A stretch of DNA of 64,000 nucleotides from Novosphingobium sp. SCN 66-18 (GCA_001725355.1 MEGD01000009.1:1-64000); one strand, 5' to 3'; positions 1-9,839 are shown, numbered from the stretch's first letter. The notes: generated from the letters alone by a model not told the origin. Made by a program: numbers and translations.

Positions 1-2384
1 AGCTCGTTGGCATTGGCCGATACGTTGCGCACAAAAGTCAGGACTCCGGCGGAATCGCGCGTGACGAACTGGCAAGCAGCCTGAACACCCTGGAAGCACT
101 GGTTTACCAAGGTGGGTGCACCAACCGCAGCGATGTAATCCTTCACCTTGATGTCATAATAATCGACAGACATCTGCAGGCCTGGAATCGCGCTCGGCTG
201 AACGGTCAAACCTACCGTCTTGGTGTAGGAGATTTCCGGGAGCAAATTGGGATTGCCGCCCGATTGCGTGGGGACCTGCGTCGTCGTCGTCGTCGCCGGA
301 TCGATGACGGCCGAATTCTGCACGTTGGGCAGGACATACTGCTCGTTCAGGTTCGGAGCGCGAAAGTCGCGCGAATAAGTACCACGAAGGCGTAGCCAGC
401 CAAACGGCTTGTAGACCGCACCAGCCTTCCAGGTCAGGGCATTGAAGCTGGAAGTCGCCGGCCCTATTCCGCCTCCGGAAAGCGGAGCTGCCGGGCTGGA
501 GAAATTGTAATGGGCATGCCGAATGGCACCGTTCACTTCCAGCGTTTCCGCGAAGGGGACGTCCTTGAGCAGCGGCACATTCACTTCGCCGTAGAATTCG
601 GTCACCTTGCTGCGGCCGTGCAGTGGGCTATAGTTCTGCACGAAGTTGCCAGCGAGAGAATCCGCATCAACCTCCGCAGCGATGCTTTCCGTGCGGTATT
701 CCGCTCCCGCCGCAAAGGCTACCGGACCGGCGCCAAGATCAAACGGTGAAGCCCGCAGGTTCAAGCTGACGTCATTGAGCTTGATCCGTGAATCCTGGGT
801 CGCGGTACCAAAAGCATAGGCCAGCGCACGGGAGTTTGCCGTGCCCACCCCAAACAGATTCAGCGGCTCGCAAGCGGCGTCGACGGTGGTCGACTGGTTC
901 ACCGCGCAGACGATCTTGCCAGCGTTGGCCCCCGTTCCGTTGACCGCTTGCACCGCGCGGCTGAAATTGTTCTGGTTGATCACGTTGTGCGCGACGTTGT
1001 TTAACACGCTCTCGCCATGCAGGTAATTGACATCCCACGAGATGTCTGTGCCGATCTTTCCGGACAGACCCGTCGCAATCCGATAGGTTTTCGTATCATA
1101 GTCAACGACCGGAACGAGCAGTCCCTCGCCAGCCTTTCCGATGTTGACGCTGGTCATCCGCAACTGCTGCATCTCGGTGACCAGCTGGCGCGGCAGGAAC
1201 GGATTGTTGATCGAGAGCGTGATAGCGCCCGTGTTGAGCGGTCCGGACCGCGCAGTGCCCGCCGCGTTCAGATTTCCTGCGCGAAGCTGCGCGAAATTGC
1301 CCTGCGTCTTCGTCGTACCGTAAGAACCATCAACCCAGAACTGTATGCTGTCGGTCAAGTCCGCTTCCAGCCTGGCATATGTCGCAAGACGCTCCAACGG
1401 GCCCTGAAGATTGAAGGCGTTGGAGAAACTGTTGATGCCCGGCCGGCTGCCGCCAATCATCTGATTGTTGTTCGGCGCATAGAGGCTGCCGAAGGAAAAC
1501 GGAACCAGGCTGAGGCCATCGGCGCTGACTTCTTGACCGCCGAACGCCCTGACCAGCTGCGAACTCACGACCAGTCCGGCCGGAGTGATCTGGGAAGCGC
1601 GAACATTGGGAGAAATGACCAATGCGGGCTGCCCGTTCAGACCCGGCGTGGGATTCGACACCACCCCATACTCACGCGCACACCAGTCTCGCGAATAGCA
1701 ATTGCCCGTCGACTCGCGCTTCTGATAGTCCGCGCCCGCGATGATTCGCACGCGATCGCCGAACCGCTTGCCCATCGCGACCGAGTACTTCTGATCACCC
1801 GCATCGCCCGCTTCGGTGACACCATACTGGGCCGAGGCACGGACACCTTCGAGCTTGTGGTCCAGCTGGATGTTGACCACGCCGGCAACCGCGTCCGAAC
1901 CATACGCGGCCGAAGCGCCACCGGTAACCACATCGAGACGCGAGACCAGCGAGCTCGGGATCAGGTCGGTATTGAACAGCCCGGTGAAAGTCGTTGCCGG
2001 ATAACGGAGGCCATCGACCAGAACGAGCGTGCGCACCGCACCAAGGCCGCGCAAATTGATGAGATTGTTGCCTGGACCGTTGCCGCCGCCACCAACGAAG
2101 GAGGTCGTCGAACTGACGTCGGAACGCACGCTGGGCAACTCGTTGATGACCTGCGCGAGGTTCGTGGCGGCGGATTGCTGGATGAGATCCTGACCAAGAA
2201 CCGTGACCGGCGTGGGCTGATCCGCGCCGTTGCGAACGGTCCGCGACCCGGTGACGATGATCGGAGCAGATGCTTCCTCATCCTGGGCCACCTGCTCCTG
2301 CGCCATCGCAGGGCTGACGAACGCGGCAGTTGCGCCCGTAACGAACAGCGCTGCACGTACACGACGTGTGAAGACCTTAATCAT
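1..2384 (-). CDS. TonB-dependent receptor, C-terminus cut by window edge
   Basis: Outer-membrane receptor for energised uptake of a large ligand, probably an oligosaccharide given its neighbours. The ATG at 2384 is followed by a signal peptide ending near AMAQ (residue ~28), a plug domain (IIVTGSR; LVDGLRYPAT; VTGGASAAYGSDAVAGVVNI) and a long beta-barrel. About 794 codons are visible and the frame is open at position 1, so the C-terminus lies outside. The plug resembles the sphingomonad receptors used for sugars and oligosaccharides. It is the last visible gene of the minus-strand arm of the sulfated-glycan locus, and its promoter overlaps a LacI-type operator (2508-2523), so repression by the nearby LacI protein is inferred. 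Confidence 0.9.
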   Translation of the reverse strand, partial: MIKVFTRRVRAALFVTGATAAFVSPAMAQEQVAQDEEASAPIIVTGSRTVRNGADQPTPVTVLGQDLIQQSAATNLAQVINELPSVRSDVSSTTSFVGGGGNGPGNNLINLRGLGAVRTLVLVDGLRYPATTFTGLFNTDLIPSSLVSRLDVVTGGASAAYGSDAVAGVVNIQLDHKLEGVRASAQYGVTEAGDAGDQKYSVAMGKRFGDRVRIIAGADYQKRESTGNCYSRDWCAREYGVVSNPTPGLNGQPALVISPNVRASQITPAGLVVSSQLVRAFGGQEVSADGLSLVPFSFGSLYAPNNNQMIGGSRPGINSFSNAFNLQGPLERLATYARLEADLTDSIQFWVDGSYGTTKTQGNFAQLRAGNLNAAGTARSGPLNTGAITLSINNPFLPRQLVTEMQQLRMTSVNIGKAGEGLLVPVVDYDTKTYRIATGLSGKIGTDISWDVNYLHGESVLNNVAHNVINQNNFSRAVQAVNGTGANAGKIVCAVNQSTTVDAACEPLNLFGVGTANSRALAYAFGTATQDSRIKLNDVSLNLRASPFDLGAGPVAFAAGAEYRTESIAAEVDADSLAGNFVQNYSPLHGRSKVTEFYGEVNVPLLKDVPFAETLEVNGAIRHAHYNFSSPAAPLSGGGIGPATSSFNALTWKAGAVYKPFGWLRLRGTYSRDFRAPNLNEQYVLPNVQNSAVIDPATTTTTQVPTQSGGNPNLLPEISYTKTVGLTVQPSAIPGLQMSVDYYDIKVKDYIAAVGAPTLVNQCFQGVQAACQFVTRDSAGVLTFVRNVSANANE

Positions 2385-2690
2385 GCTTCCTCCCCTGCCA
2401 TCCCGCCTGGATGGTCTGTCGAACGTTTCTACAAATGACCTGACTGCTGCGGTCGCTTGCCGAAGCACGGCCATCGCCGTGGCTGACACAACTATGGATA
2501 GATAGTTTTGACATCGCTGTCAAAACTAAAATTTACTGTTACATGCATGTGTTGTCCGCTGTTGCGTCCTTGCTACGCCGGTGCGCCCTTTTGGAAGGGG
2601 AGCTATCCGCAGAACGGATTGTCCACGTAAATCACAGATCGATTGCACCATCCCGGCACAGACAGCAGACCCCAATTTCCGGACGCCGCT
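2385..2690. other. Intergenic region between receptor and GH3 gene, with operator
   Basis: No gene is seen here. It holds the promoter/operator of the downstream receptor (about 2495-2527) and an AT-rich block at 2500-2550. No convincing terminator is seen for the GH3 gene that ends at 2691. Confidence 0.6.
2504..2527. promoter_or_regulatory. LacI-type operator A over the receptor promoter
   Basis: A 24-bp perfect inverted repeat with 10-bp arms (AGTTTTGACA / TGTCAAAACT) around TCGC. Its core TTGACATCGCTGTCAA (2508-2523) matches three other sites in this locus. On the minus strand the TTGACA in the operator can serve as a -35 with TATCCA 17 bp downstream as -10, so a bound repressor would block the receptor promoter. 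The promoter boxes are inferred by eye. Confidence 0.75.
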
Positions 2691-4676
2691 TTAATTTGTC
2701 TCGAGGCCCGCGCCACGACGATACAGCGGATCCGAAATGTCATCGGGCTTACCCGGGTCCTGCCTGCGCACCTGATCCATCGAGCGTGGGAGTTGGAAGG
2801 GCAGACGACCGCGAGCCGTGGCCCGTCCGAGAACCACATCGAGGATGGCGGCGTCGCTGGCGCCGAAATTGGCGAGGATTACTTTCGCTTTACCGTCCAC
2901 CTCCGTGAGGATCGCGGGTCGATCGAGAAAAATCGCCAATACTGTTGGCGTTTTGGCCGACGCTGTCACAAGCGCTTCATAAGCGGGATCGCCCGCGCGA
3001 AAATCGAGACGGCCTTCCTTCTGACGGCTTCCGAAGAAATGATTCGGATGAAGCACTTCCGATGGCGCTTCGGCGCGAATCAGGGCGAAATCGGCGCTTG
3101 CGGGATCATCGACCACGACGAGCCCAGCCGCACGGGCGACAGCCGGGTCCATACCGAACAGCCAGACTTTGGGGGCGTTATGGAACGGCAGGACATGATC
3201 CGTGTTCTTGAGCAGCACCTGCGCTTCGCGTTGGGTTCGCTCGGCGAGCGCGACATCCGCGCTGGCACCGACGTCACGGGCCGCCGAAGCCGGATCGACA
3301 TAAGGATTTTCGAACAGGCCCATCGCGAACTTGAGTTCGAGTATCCTTCGCACCGATGCATCGACGCGCTCCTCGGAAAGTTTTCCCGAACGAAGTGCCG
3401 TAAACAAGGGTGCAACATCATCGGTGCCGCCAAACTGGTCGATCCCGGCAGTCATGCCCAGCACATACCGCTCTTCGACGGACAATTGATCGACGCCCCA
3501 ACTTGTCGCGATGTCCTGTGGCCGTTGCGGCTCTGCCGCGGTCGGGGTGCGGCAGCGTTCGTTGCAGGTGCGGGTAATGCCCCAATCGGACAAGACCATG
3601 CCGCGATAGCCAAGCTTCGTGCGCAGGAGGTCCGTAAGGAGCACCTTGCTGTAGCCCGGTGCGACCTGTTCGATCGGCTTGCCATCCACCTTCACCCCCG
3701 TAACGATGGGATAGGCAGGCATGAGTCCGGCCGCCTTGACCGAAAACGCACCGGCGAAAGCGGAAACATGCTGTTGGAAAGCCCGCCCCGGCCGTGCGAT
3801 CCTGCCGTAATAGTTATGGGCATCGAAGCCTTCGGGCTCGGCGCCATAGCCGACCCAGTGCTTGACCACAGTCGCCACCCCGTCGCGCGCAAGTCCGGCG
3901 GCGCCGCCCTGGAATCCCTCCACATACGCAGCGCCCAACGCGCTGACGAGTGCGGGATCACTTCCGAACGTGCCAGCCCCGCGTGACCAGCGCGGTTCGG
4001 TCAGCAGATCGAGTTGCGGAGAGAGCGCCATGTGTATGCCGACGGAGCGATATTCCTTGCGAGCAATGGACGCGAACTGGCGTACCCGATCCTGGTCGCG
4101 CAATGCGGCAAAGCCAAGCGCTTCGGGCCACTGGGTGGTTCCCGTCGAGCTTTCCCCCGCGCCCAGCACATACTGAAAATGATTGCGCGGATCGGAACTG
4201 ATGGTCAGCGGGATGCCCAGGCGCCCCCGCTCAGCAAGCTCCTGCGCGCGATTGTTCTCTTCCGCGAGCTCCGCCGGGGGATTTCCCAGACGCGTGATAA
4301 AGCTCGTAATCTTCCGGCCGGATACCAATGCATCGAGCGCAACGAGATCGTAACCCGCCCCGCGGCCGAGTTCTCCCTTTACGCCGGGGAGGGTCGCGTG
4401 GAACAAGGTGCCAACCTTTTCCTCGACGGACATTCGACCGACAAGGTCGCGCGCGCGGACGTCCGGAGCAAGTCGCCAGTCCTCGAACGGCGACAGCTTG
4501 CCATCCGCATCCGAATCCCGGAAGCGCCATTCACCGACCGTGAGCAATTTCTTCGCGCGGGTATTCACAATCGGCTGTGCGAAACCGCCAGATGGCGACG
4601 GGTTGGGCTTCACGCTCGCCGGCGCCGCGGCCAATGCAACCGGGATCACGATCATAGACAACAGGGCAGGTCGCAA
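2691..4676 (-). CDS. Secreted GH3 family beta-glycosidase
   Basis: Glycoside hydrolase family 3 enzyme, likely a periplasmic exo-beta-glucosidase/hydrolase that releases terminal sugars from imported oligosaccharide. A signal peptide covers residues 1-18. The (beta/alpha)8 domain carries the KHW and SDW-type motifs; VLSDWG contains the expected nucleophile Asp at about residue 364. The alpha/beta sandwich domain follows. At 661 residues it is within the GH3 range but lacks a fibronectin-III tail. The start is TTG at 4676 with GAGGAG 8 bp upstream. It lies between the broken sulfatase and the receptor on one strand, so it is probably co-transcribed with them. Substrate specificity cannot be read from the sequence. 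Confidence 0.88.
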   Translation of the reverse strand: MRPALLSMIVIPVALAAAPASVKPNPSPSGGFAQPIVNTRAKKLLTVGEWRFRDSDADGKLSPFEDWRLAPDVRARDLVGRMSVEEKVGTLFHATLPGVKGELGRGAGYDLVALDALVSGRKITSFITRLGNPPAELAEENNRAQELAERGRLGIPLTISSDPRNHFQYVLGAGESSTGTTQWPEALGFAALRDQDRVRQFASIARKEYRSVGIHMALSPQLDLLTEPRWSRGAGTFGSDPALVSALGAAYVEGFQGGAAGLARDGVATVVKHWVGYGAEPEGFDAHNYYGRIARPGRAFQQHVSAFAGAFSVKAAGLMPAYPIVTGVKVDGKPIEQVAPGYSKVLLTDLLRTKLGYRGMVLSDWGITRTCNERCRTPTAAEPQRPQDIATSWGVDQLSVEERYVLGMTAGIDQFGGTDDVAPLFTALRSGKLSEERVDASVRRILELKFAMGLFENPYVDPASAARDVGASADVALAERTQREAQVLLKNTDHVLPFHNAPKVWLFGMDPAVARAAGLVVVDDPASADFALIRAEAPSEVLHPNHFFGSRQKEGRLDFRAGDPAYEALVTASAKTPTVLAIFLDRPAILTEVDGKAKVILANFGASDAAILDVVLGRATARGRLPFQLPRSMDQVRRQDPGKPDDISDPLYRRGAGLETN

Positions 4677-4760
4677 CGGAGACGCTCCTCAACAAGACGG
4701 GTCGCACAGCGGGGTGGAGCGGTTGGCCGGTCTCCCCCTTGAATTCGGGCATTGGCGACT

Positions 4761-6085
4761 TCAGTCGCGCCATATCCGCGGAATACTTTCACCACGCGGC
4801 GGCCCCATCCTGCCGGTCTTTACCGTGTCGGCTTTGCGAAACGGCGCGAATTCGGCCGTGGCCTCATCAAACCGCGTCTTCAGCGCCCGGGTGACATCGG
4901 GAAAGCGCGCTGCGAGCGAATATTGCTCACCGAGCCGGGTCATATCGTAGAGTTGGGGGAAACCTCGTCCCTCGAACGGCAGGAACATACCCATATAGAA
5001 ATCCCCGGCGACGTATTTCCATTTCTGGGTACGGATACCGACGACGGCTTCGTCCTGGAACAGCAGCACTTCCTCGCGCGGGCTTGGCGCGCCACGCGTC
5101 AAGACCGCGGAGAGATCCTTTCCATCGATGCCTTGCGGCGCCTCGCTCCCGGCAAGGGCGCAGAGCGTGGGAAGGAGATCGATGCCGCAGGCCAGCGCAT
5201 CGGAACGGCGACCAGCCGGAATCGTGCCGGGCCAGCGCGCGATGAAAGGCACACGATAGCCTCCGTCGTAGGCGCCGCCGCCCTTGCGCTGGCGCAGGCC
5301 ACCGGTCGATCCTTCGAACCATGGACCGTTGTCGGAGGTGAAGATTACCAGCGTATCGCGATCGAGTCCCTCCCGACGCAGCCTGTCGAAGACCCGGCCT
5401 ACGATGGAATCGATCTCCATGACCGCATCGCCAAAAGCTCCTGCATTTTTCGAGCGTCCGGCAAAACCTTCGAGTTCGTAATTCGGCAGATGGGGCGCCG
5501 AAAGCGCAAGTTCGAGGAAAAATGGATGATCGCGATTGTCGCTGATGAACTGCTCGGCAGCGGCTGCGAAATTCTGCTGCAGGCGAGGATAGTCGGGCGG
5601 CCACTCGCCGGTCTGGCGCGAACCTTCGAAACGGGAAACCGTCAACGGCTCGTCGGAGGCCAGTAAGGCGCGACGTGACCGAGATGCCACTTGCCCACGA
5701 GTGCCGAGCGATAGCGTGGACCGAGAGCGCGCGGAATCGTCGCGACATCCGGTGCGAGGCCGGTCTTGTCCCGGAGCAACAGTACACGCGACACGTCTGT
5801 ACGGACCGGATATTTTCCGGTCAGCAGCCCGGCGCGCGAGGGCGAGCACACATTGGCGGGGGCGTAGTAATCGGTGAGGGTCAGACCCTCTCGAGCCATC
5901 CGGTCGAGGTTTGGGGTGGGAATCTCGCGGCCGCCGGTCGGTCCGATGTCGCCAAAACCAAGGTCGTCGCAGAGAATTATGACAAAGTTGGGAGAGCGGC
6001 GCGCACCCAGCCGATCACCGGCACGCGCGGAACCGGCCATCAGCGCGGCCGCCCCGATTCCTCCCAGCAGTTGCCGCCGCTTCAC
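4761..6085 (-). pseudogene. Type I sulfatase, frameshifted and internally deleted
   Basis: Two reading frames together make one arylsulfatase-A-like enzyme. The first (GTG 6085 to stop 5642) has a Tat-like signal (KRRQLLGG), the metal-binding DD (ILCDDLG), the formylglycine motif CSPSR and GKWHLGH. The second frame picks up near 5665 and runs to 4761 with APHLP, FTSDNGPW, GGYRVPFIARWPG and LYDM. Between GKWHLGH and RFEGSRQTGEW the usual GFD-x-FFG stretch of roughly 20-25 residues is missing, so this looks like a deletion that also shifts the frame, not a single-base error. The GTG start has GGGGAA upstream. It heads the minus-strand arm before the GH3 gene. Probably inactive. Confidence 0.8.
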
Positions 6086-6446
6086 CGCGCGTTCCCCGCA
6101 CTATAGACCGAGGCGAGCAAGGCCCGGACGCGCACGACACCACTACGCGTTCCGGAAGCGCCTGACACGACACTTCCCTCTCCAAAAGCGAGAATCGGGA
6201 TGAACGCCACCGGCCACCTCTCCAGTTCCTTGGTTTTTGCCGCGATCGCATGCGGAAGATCGGCAACATCGATGCCTCGAATTGGCAACGCTGTCAACTT
6301 TCCTCCCTCTCCGGCTACGATCCCGGCCGAAAGTTTATGCAGCGACAGAGGGTCCCTTGACGACAGCTGCATTTTTGCCGCACAATCCGGTTCAGAATGG
6401 TAGCGCATTGGCGCATGCCGTCGTCTGGTCCGCCTGCGCAAGCGGC
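6086..6446. other. Intergenic region between divergent sulfatase genes
   Basis: Divergent control region of about 360 bp containing LacI-type operator B (6282-6297). A minus-strand open frame of 131 codons crosses it and ends in a GTGA overlap with the broken sulfatase start, but it spans the operator and resembles no family I recognise, so I do not call it a gene. Confidence 0.5.
6282..6297. promoter_or_regulatory. LacI-type operator B
   Basis: TTGGCAACGCTGTCAA, matching operators A, C and D at all conserved positions. It lies about 200 bp upstream of the minus-strand sulfatase/GH3/receptor arm. The minus-strand TTGACA inside it could be a -35 box. Binding by the LacI protein encoded at 11553 is inferred. 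Confidence 0.7.
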
Positions 6447-8060
6447 ATGGGAGAGCCTCCTTTGAGTTTCCGCACAAACATCCGGTATGGTTTCGGCGCC
6501 AAAATTGGCAGCGATGTCAATCAGCGGTCGCGCGCGCTTTCTGGCCCAAAAAAGACGATTTCCGGCCAGCGCTTCCAGCGCTTCAAGAAGGCAATCGCCC
6601 TGGCGTCGCTCGCGGCGATGTCCGGTTGCGCGATGACACCCCATTCCATCCCGAGCCCTGCTACCGGGCCTGGTCGAACAACGGCGTCGACCGATCGGCC
6701 CAACATGGTTCTCATTCTCGTCGATGATCTCGGCTGGCCGGACGTGTCCAGTTACGGCCGAAAGGATGTTCTCACCCCCAACATCGATCGCATCGCCGAA
6801 TCCGGCGTCGCATTTTCGAACGGTTACGTGGCCGCCTCGGTATGCTCGGTTTCGCGCGCGGGTTTGCTCACGGGGCGCATGCCGCAGACTTTCGGTTTTA
6901 CCTACAACATCACGGACGCGCCGGAGAATGGCGCGCGCGGCGGAGACGTCGGAGCCGGGCTACCGACCGACCAACCGACCCTGGCCGAGCGGTTAAAGCC
7001 GCTTGGCTATCACACCGCCGCGTTCGGCAAGTGGCATCAGGGCTCCGAACCCCGCTTCTACCCGACCAACCGCGGCTTCGACGAATTCGGCGGCTTCCTG
7101 AGCGGCGAAACTATTTACGTCGACCCAGCCAACCCCGACATGGTGACGACCGAAACGAAGGCAGACAAGGGCAAGCCACCGCTAACCGTGCGAAGCGCCA
7201 ATGGCAGTTGGATGGAAGGTCCCGACCGGCGGGTAGTCGACAACTTTCAACGATACATGACCGACGTGATTACCGATCATGCCGTCGACTTCATCAATCG
7301 CAGCGCCGGGCAGAAGCAGCCGTTCTTCACTTATGTCGCCTACAACGCGCCGCACTGGCCGATGCAAGTCCCACGTACCTGGTACGACAAGTTCCCGCAG
7401 ATCAAGGACCCGGTCCGGCGCACGTATGTCGCAATGATCGCGGCGATGGACGCTGGCATCGGCCAAATTCTCGATACTCTCGAAAAGCAGGGCGTGCGCG
7501 ACAACACCATCGTCATGTTTCTTTCTGACAATGGATGCCCCGTGCAGTTCGGATTCTGCGATGAGCAGCATCCGTTCGGCTGGGGCAAATTCACCTACAT
7601 CGAAGGCGGCACACGGGTGCCGTTCCTCTTTTCTTGGCCCGCAAAGATCCGCCCCCAGCCCGTGATAGATTCGCCAGTGATCTCGCTCGACATCGTGCCG
7701 ACCGTGCTGACAGCCTTGGACCAACCCTTGCCGAAGAATCTCGACGGACGGGATCTGGTGTCCACGATATCGCATCCCGATCCCGACCGACTGCTGGTGT
7801 GGGGGCAGGCGCCCGTGTTCGCGGCGCGGCGTGGGCATCTCAAACTGTGGCAATCCGACGATTGGCACGAGAGCCACCTCTACGACCTCGACGCCGACCC
7901 CTGGGAGAAAACGGACCAGTCTGCGGCACGCCCTGCCGATAAGGCGGCACTCGAACGCGCGATCGCCGATTGGCGCGCCACGCTCCCCGAACCACGCTGG
8001 AAACTTCATTTCACTCGCCCGGTCACCGCCGGCGGCCACAAGACCGAATGGGTCTATTGA
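6447..8060 (+). CDS. Type I sulfatase, probable lipoprotein (start uncertain)
   Basis: Sulfate ester hydrolase of the alkaline-phosphatase fold. Visible are the metal-binding LVDDLGWPD, the maturation motif C-S-V-S-R (Cys at about residue 133 from this start), GKWHQG, GFDEFGG, APHWPM and FLSDNGCP. Val sits where most sulfatases have Pro in CxPSR. The stretch RFKKAIALASLAAMSGC looks like a lipoprotein signal with the lipidated Cys in MSGC, implying a start near 6560-6580, but no ATG/GTG/TTG lies directly before it. ATG 6447 and TTG 6462 are in frame but upstream of the likely promoter (6462-6491) and operator C (6505-6520); ATG 6618 would lose the signal. Downstream sulfatases follow closely. 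Confidence 0.85.
   Translation: MGEPPLSFRTNIRYGFGAKIGSDVNQRSRALSGPKKTISGQRFQRFKKAIALASLAAMSGCAMTPHSIPSPATGPGRTTASTDRPNMVLILVDDLGWPDVSSYGRKDVLTPNIDRIAESGVAFSNGYVAASVCSVSRAGLLTGRMPQTFGFTYNITDAPENGARGGDVGAGLPTDQPTLAERLKPLGYHTAAFGKWHQGSEPRFYPTNRGFDEFGGFLSGETIYVDPANPDMVTTETKADKGKPPLTVRSANGSWMEGPDRRVVDNFQRYMTDVITDHAVDFINRSAGQKQPFFTYVAYNAPHWPMQVPRTWYDKFPQIKDPVRRTYVAMIAAMDAGIGQILDTLEKQGVRDNTIVMFLSDNGCPVQFGFCDEQHPFGWGKFTYIEGGTRVPFLFSWPAKIRPQPVIDSPVISLDIVPTVLTALDQPLPKNLDGRDLVSTISHPDPDRLLVWGQAPVFAARRGHLKLWQSDDWHESHLYDLDADPWEKTDQSAARPADKAALERAIADWRATLPEPRWKLHFTRPVTAGGHKTEWVY
6462..6491 (+). promoter_or_regulatory. Putative promoter of the sulfatase operon
   Basis: TTGAGT (6462-6467), an 18-bp spacer and TATGGT (6486-6491) lie just upstream of operator C. 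This is the expected layout for repression by a protein bound at +5 to +25. It is inferred from position and weak consensus match. If real, translation cannot start at ATG 6447. Confidence 0.4.
6505..6520. promoter_or_regulatory. LacI-type operator C
   Basis: TTGGCAGCGATGTCAA, one of four matching sites. It sits just after the putative promoter of the plus-strand sulfatase operon. Confidence 0.72.
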
Positions 8061-8091
8061 CCCTGCCCCTTATCGACGAGGAACCTATTCG

Positions 8092-9795
8092 ATGATCCGA
8101 CCGTTCCGATCTGCAGTCCTCGGCACTGCGGCATTGTTCGCTGCGCTACCTGCTGCGCCCCTCGCCGCAAAACCCGCCACGCCGCCCGTAGAGACCGCTG
8201 AGCCTGCTGCCCGCCCCCGCAACGTGATCTTCGTGCTGATCGACGACCTGCGGTTCGATGGCGTGGGATTTCTCAATCCGCTGGTCAAGACGCCCAATAT
8301 CGACCGGATGCGGCGCGAGGGCACGTTTTTCCGCAATACCGTGGTCACCTCGTCGCTATGCTCCCCCAGCCGAGCAACGATTCTGACCGGGATGACCGCG
8401 CGCAATCACCGGGTGGTCGATAACAACAATTCGTCGGAGGCCGGACTCACCTTTTTCCCAAGCTACCTTCAACAGCAGGGCTATCAGACCGCGTTCGTCG
8501 GCAAGTGGCATATGGGTGCGAATACCGACGCGCCGCGCCCCGGGTTCGACAAGTGGGTGAGCTTCCTTGGGCAAGGAGTCTATTGGCCGAATAAGGCCAC
8601 CGATCGCGGCGGGGCGACTATGCTCAACGTCGACGGCAAGGAAGTGCCGCAAAAGGGCTACATCACCGACGAATTGACCGACTATGCAATGAACTGGCTG
8701 GAGAAGGAACGCGATCCGAAGAAGCCGTTCTTCCTCTATCTCAGCCACAAGGCGGTCCATTCCGATCCGATCCCGCCGGCACGCTATCTCCATCAGTACG
8801 ACAATACCAAGTTCACGCTGCCTGCAAGCGCGGCGAACACGCCCGAAAACTATGCCGGCAAGCCACGCTGGGTCTATGATCAGCGCAACACCTGGCATGG
8901 GATTGACTTCTTCTACAATTCCAACGTCCCCATGACGGAATATCTCAAGTACTACTTCGGCGCGCTATCAGCTGTGGACGACAGCATGGGCCGCATCTTC
9001 ACTTACCTGAAGAAGAACCACCTCGAAAAGGACACGCTCGTCGTGTTCACTTCGGACAATGGCTTCCAGTTCGGCGATCACGGGCTGATCGACAAGCGCA
9101 CCGCCTATGAAGCCTCGGTCCGGGTTCCGCTGGTGGTGTGGGAGCCCGGCACGGTCAAGGCCGGCGCGACCATAGACACCCGGGTGCGCAACCTCGACTA
9201 TGCCCCCACTTTCCTCGAACTCGCCGGTGCGGCGCGTCCAACGCAATTCGAGGGGCAGAGCGTATGGGGATTGATGAACGGCACCAGAAGTCCGGCCGAC
9301 TTCAAGTCGCAGGATTTCGTCTATGAATACTACTGGGAATACAATTTCCCCGAGACGCCGACGACCTTCGCCATCACGCGCGGAAACCTGAAGTACATCG
9401 AATACTACGGCATCTATGATCGCGACGAGTTATATGATCTCGCCGCCGACCCGGAGGAGATGCACAACATCGCGGACGACCCCACGCATATCGAGGACAA
9501 GATCGTGCTGAGAAAGGCGCTGTTCGAACAGCTCGCCAATCGCGCAGGCGAGCATATGATCCCTTACATGGGCCGTGAATCCACCGGTGCGGTTCGGCGC
9601 CGGGTCGGAGGTACGGGCGCCGCGCCGTTCCCCAAGGAATGGTACATCGAGCCCAACCCGACCGATCGCTTCGATGACATCCTGCCCGACACGCTGGTCA
9701 AGGCGAAGGCCCATGCAGCGGGCAAGCCGCTCGTCTATACGCCCCCGCTTCAGGAGGCGATCACCGACGCCACCAAGGGCGGGTTCGCACCCTGA
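8092..9795 (+). CDS. Periplasmic type I sulfatase, GlcNAc-6-sulfatase-like
   Basis: 567-residue sulfatase starting at ATG 8092 (GAGGAA upstream) with a cleavable signal peptide (ALPAAPLAAK). It has LIDDLRFDG, a canonical CSPSR motif (Cys90, to be converted to formylglycine), GKWHMG, PRPGFDKWVSF and FTSDNGFQFGDHG. The run SLCSPSRATILTG together with PRPGFD-WVSF-GQG-Y resembles N-acetylglucosamine-6-sulfatase-type enzymes, so a 6-O-sulfated hexose is a reasonable guess, not a demonstrated one. It is 31 bp after the preceding sulfatase and 44 bp before the next, so the three form one operon. The FGE gene needed for its maturation is in the same locus. Confidence 0.92.
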   Translation: MIRPFRSAVLGTAALFAALPAAPLAAKPATPPVETAEPAARPRNVIFVLIDDLRFDGVGFLNPLVKTPNIDRMRREGTFFRNTVVTSSLCSPSRATILTGMTARNHRVVDNNNSSEAGLTFFPSYLQQQGYQTAFVGKWHMGANTDAPRPGFDKWVSFLGQGVYWPNKATDRGGATMLNVDGKEVPQKGYITDELTDYAMNWLEKERDPKKPFFLYLSHKAVHSDPIPPARYLHQYDNTKFTLPASAANTPENYAGKPRWVYDQRNTWHGIDFFYNSNVPMTEYLKYYFGALSAVDDSMGRIFTYLKKNHLEKDTLVVFTSDNGFQFGDHGLIDKRTAYEASVRVPLVVWEPGTVKAGATIDTRVRNLDYAPTFLELAGAARPTQFEGQSVWGLMNGTRSPADFKSQDFVYEYYWEYNFPETPTTFAITRGNLKYIEYYGIYDRDELYDLAADPEEMHNIADDPTHIEDKIVLRKALFEQLANRAGEHMIPYMGRESTGAVRRRVGGTGAAPFPKEWYIEPNPTDRFDDILPDTLVKAKAHAAGKPLVYTPPLQEAITDATKGGFAP

Positions 9796-9839
9796 GCGAT
9801 ACAGCGCAATCCTTACAAGTTTGAACAGCGAGGCATGCG

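Noticed and set aside
1017-2438. 473-codon plus-strand open frame
   Set aside because: Antisense to the receptor gene, which has a signal peptide, plug motifs and barrel.
2643-3986. 447-codon plus-strand open frame
   Set aside because: Antisense to the GH3 gene, whose catalytic motifs are intact.
6082-6477. Minus-strand 131-codon open frame ending in a GTGA overlap with the broken sulfatase
   Set aside because: It covers operator B and the divergent promoter region and resembles no family; the stop/start overlap can be chance.
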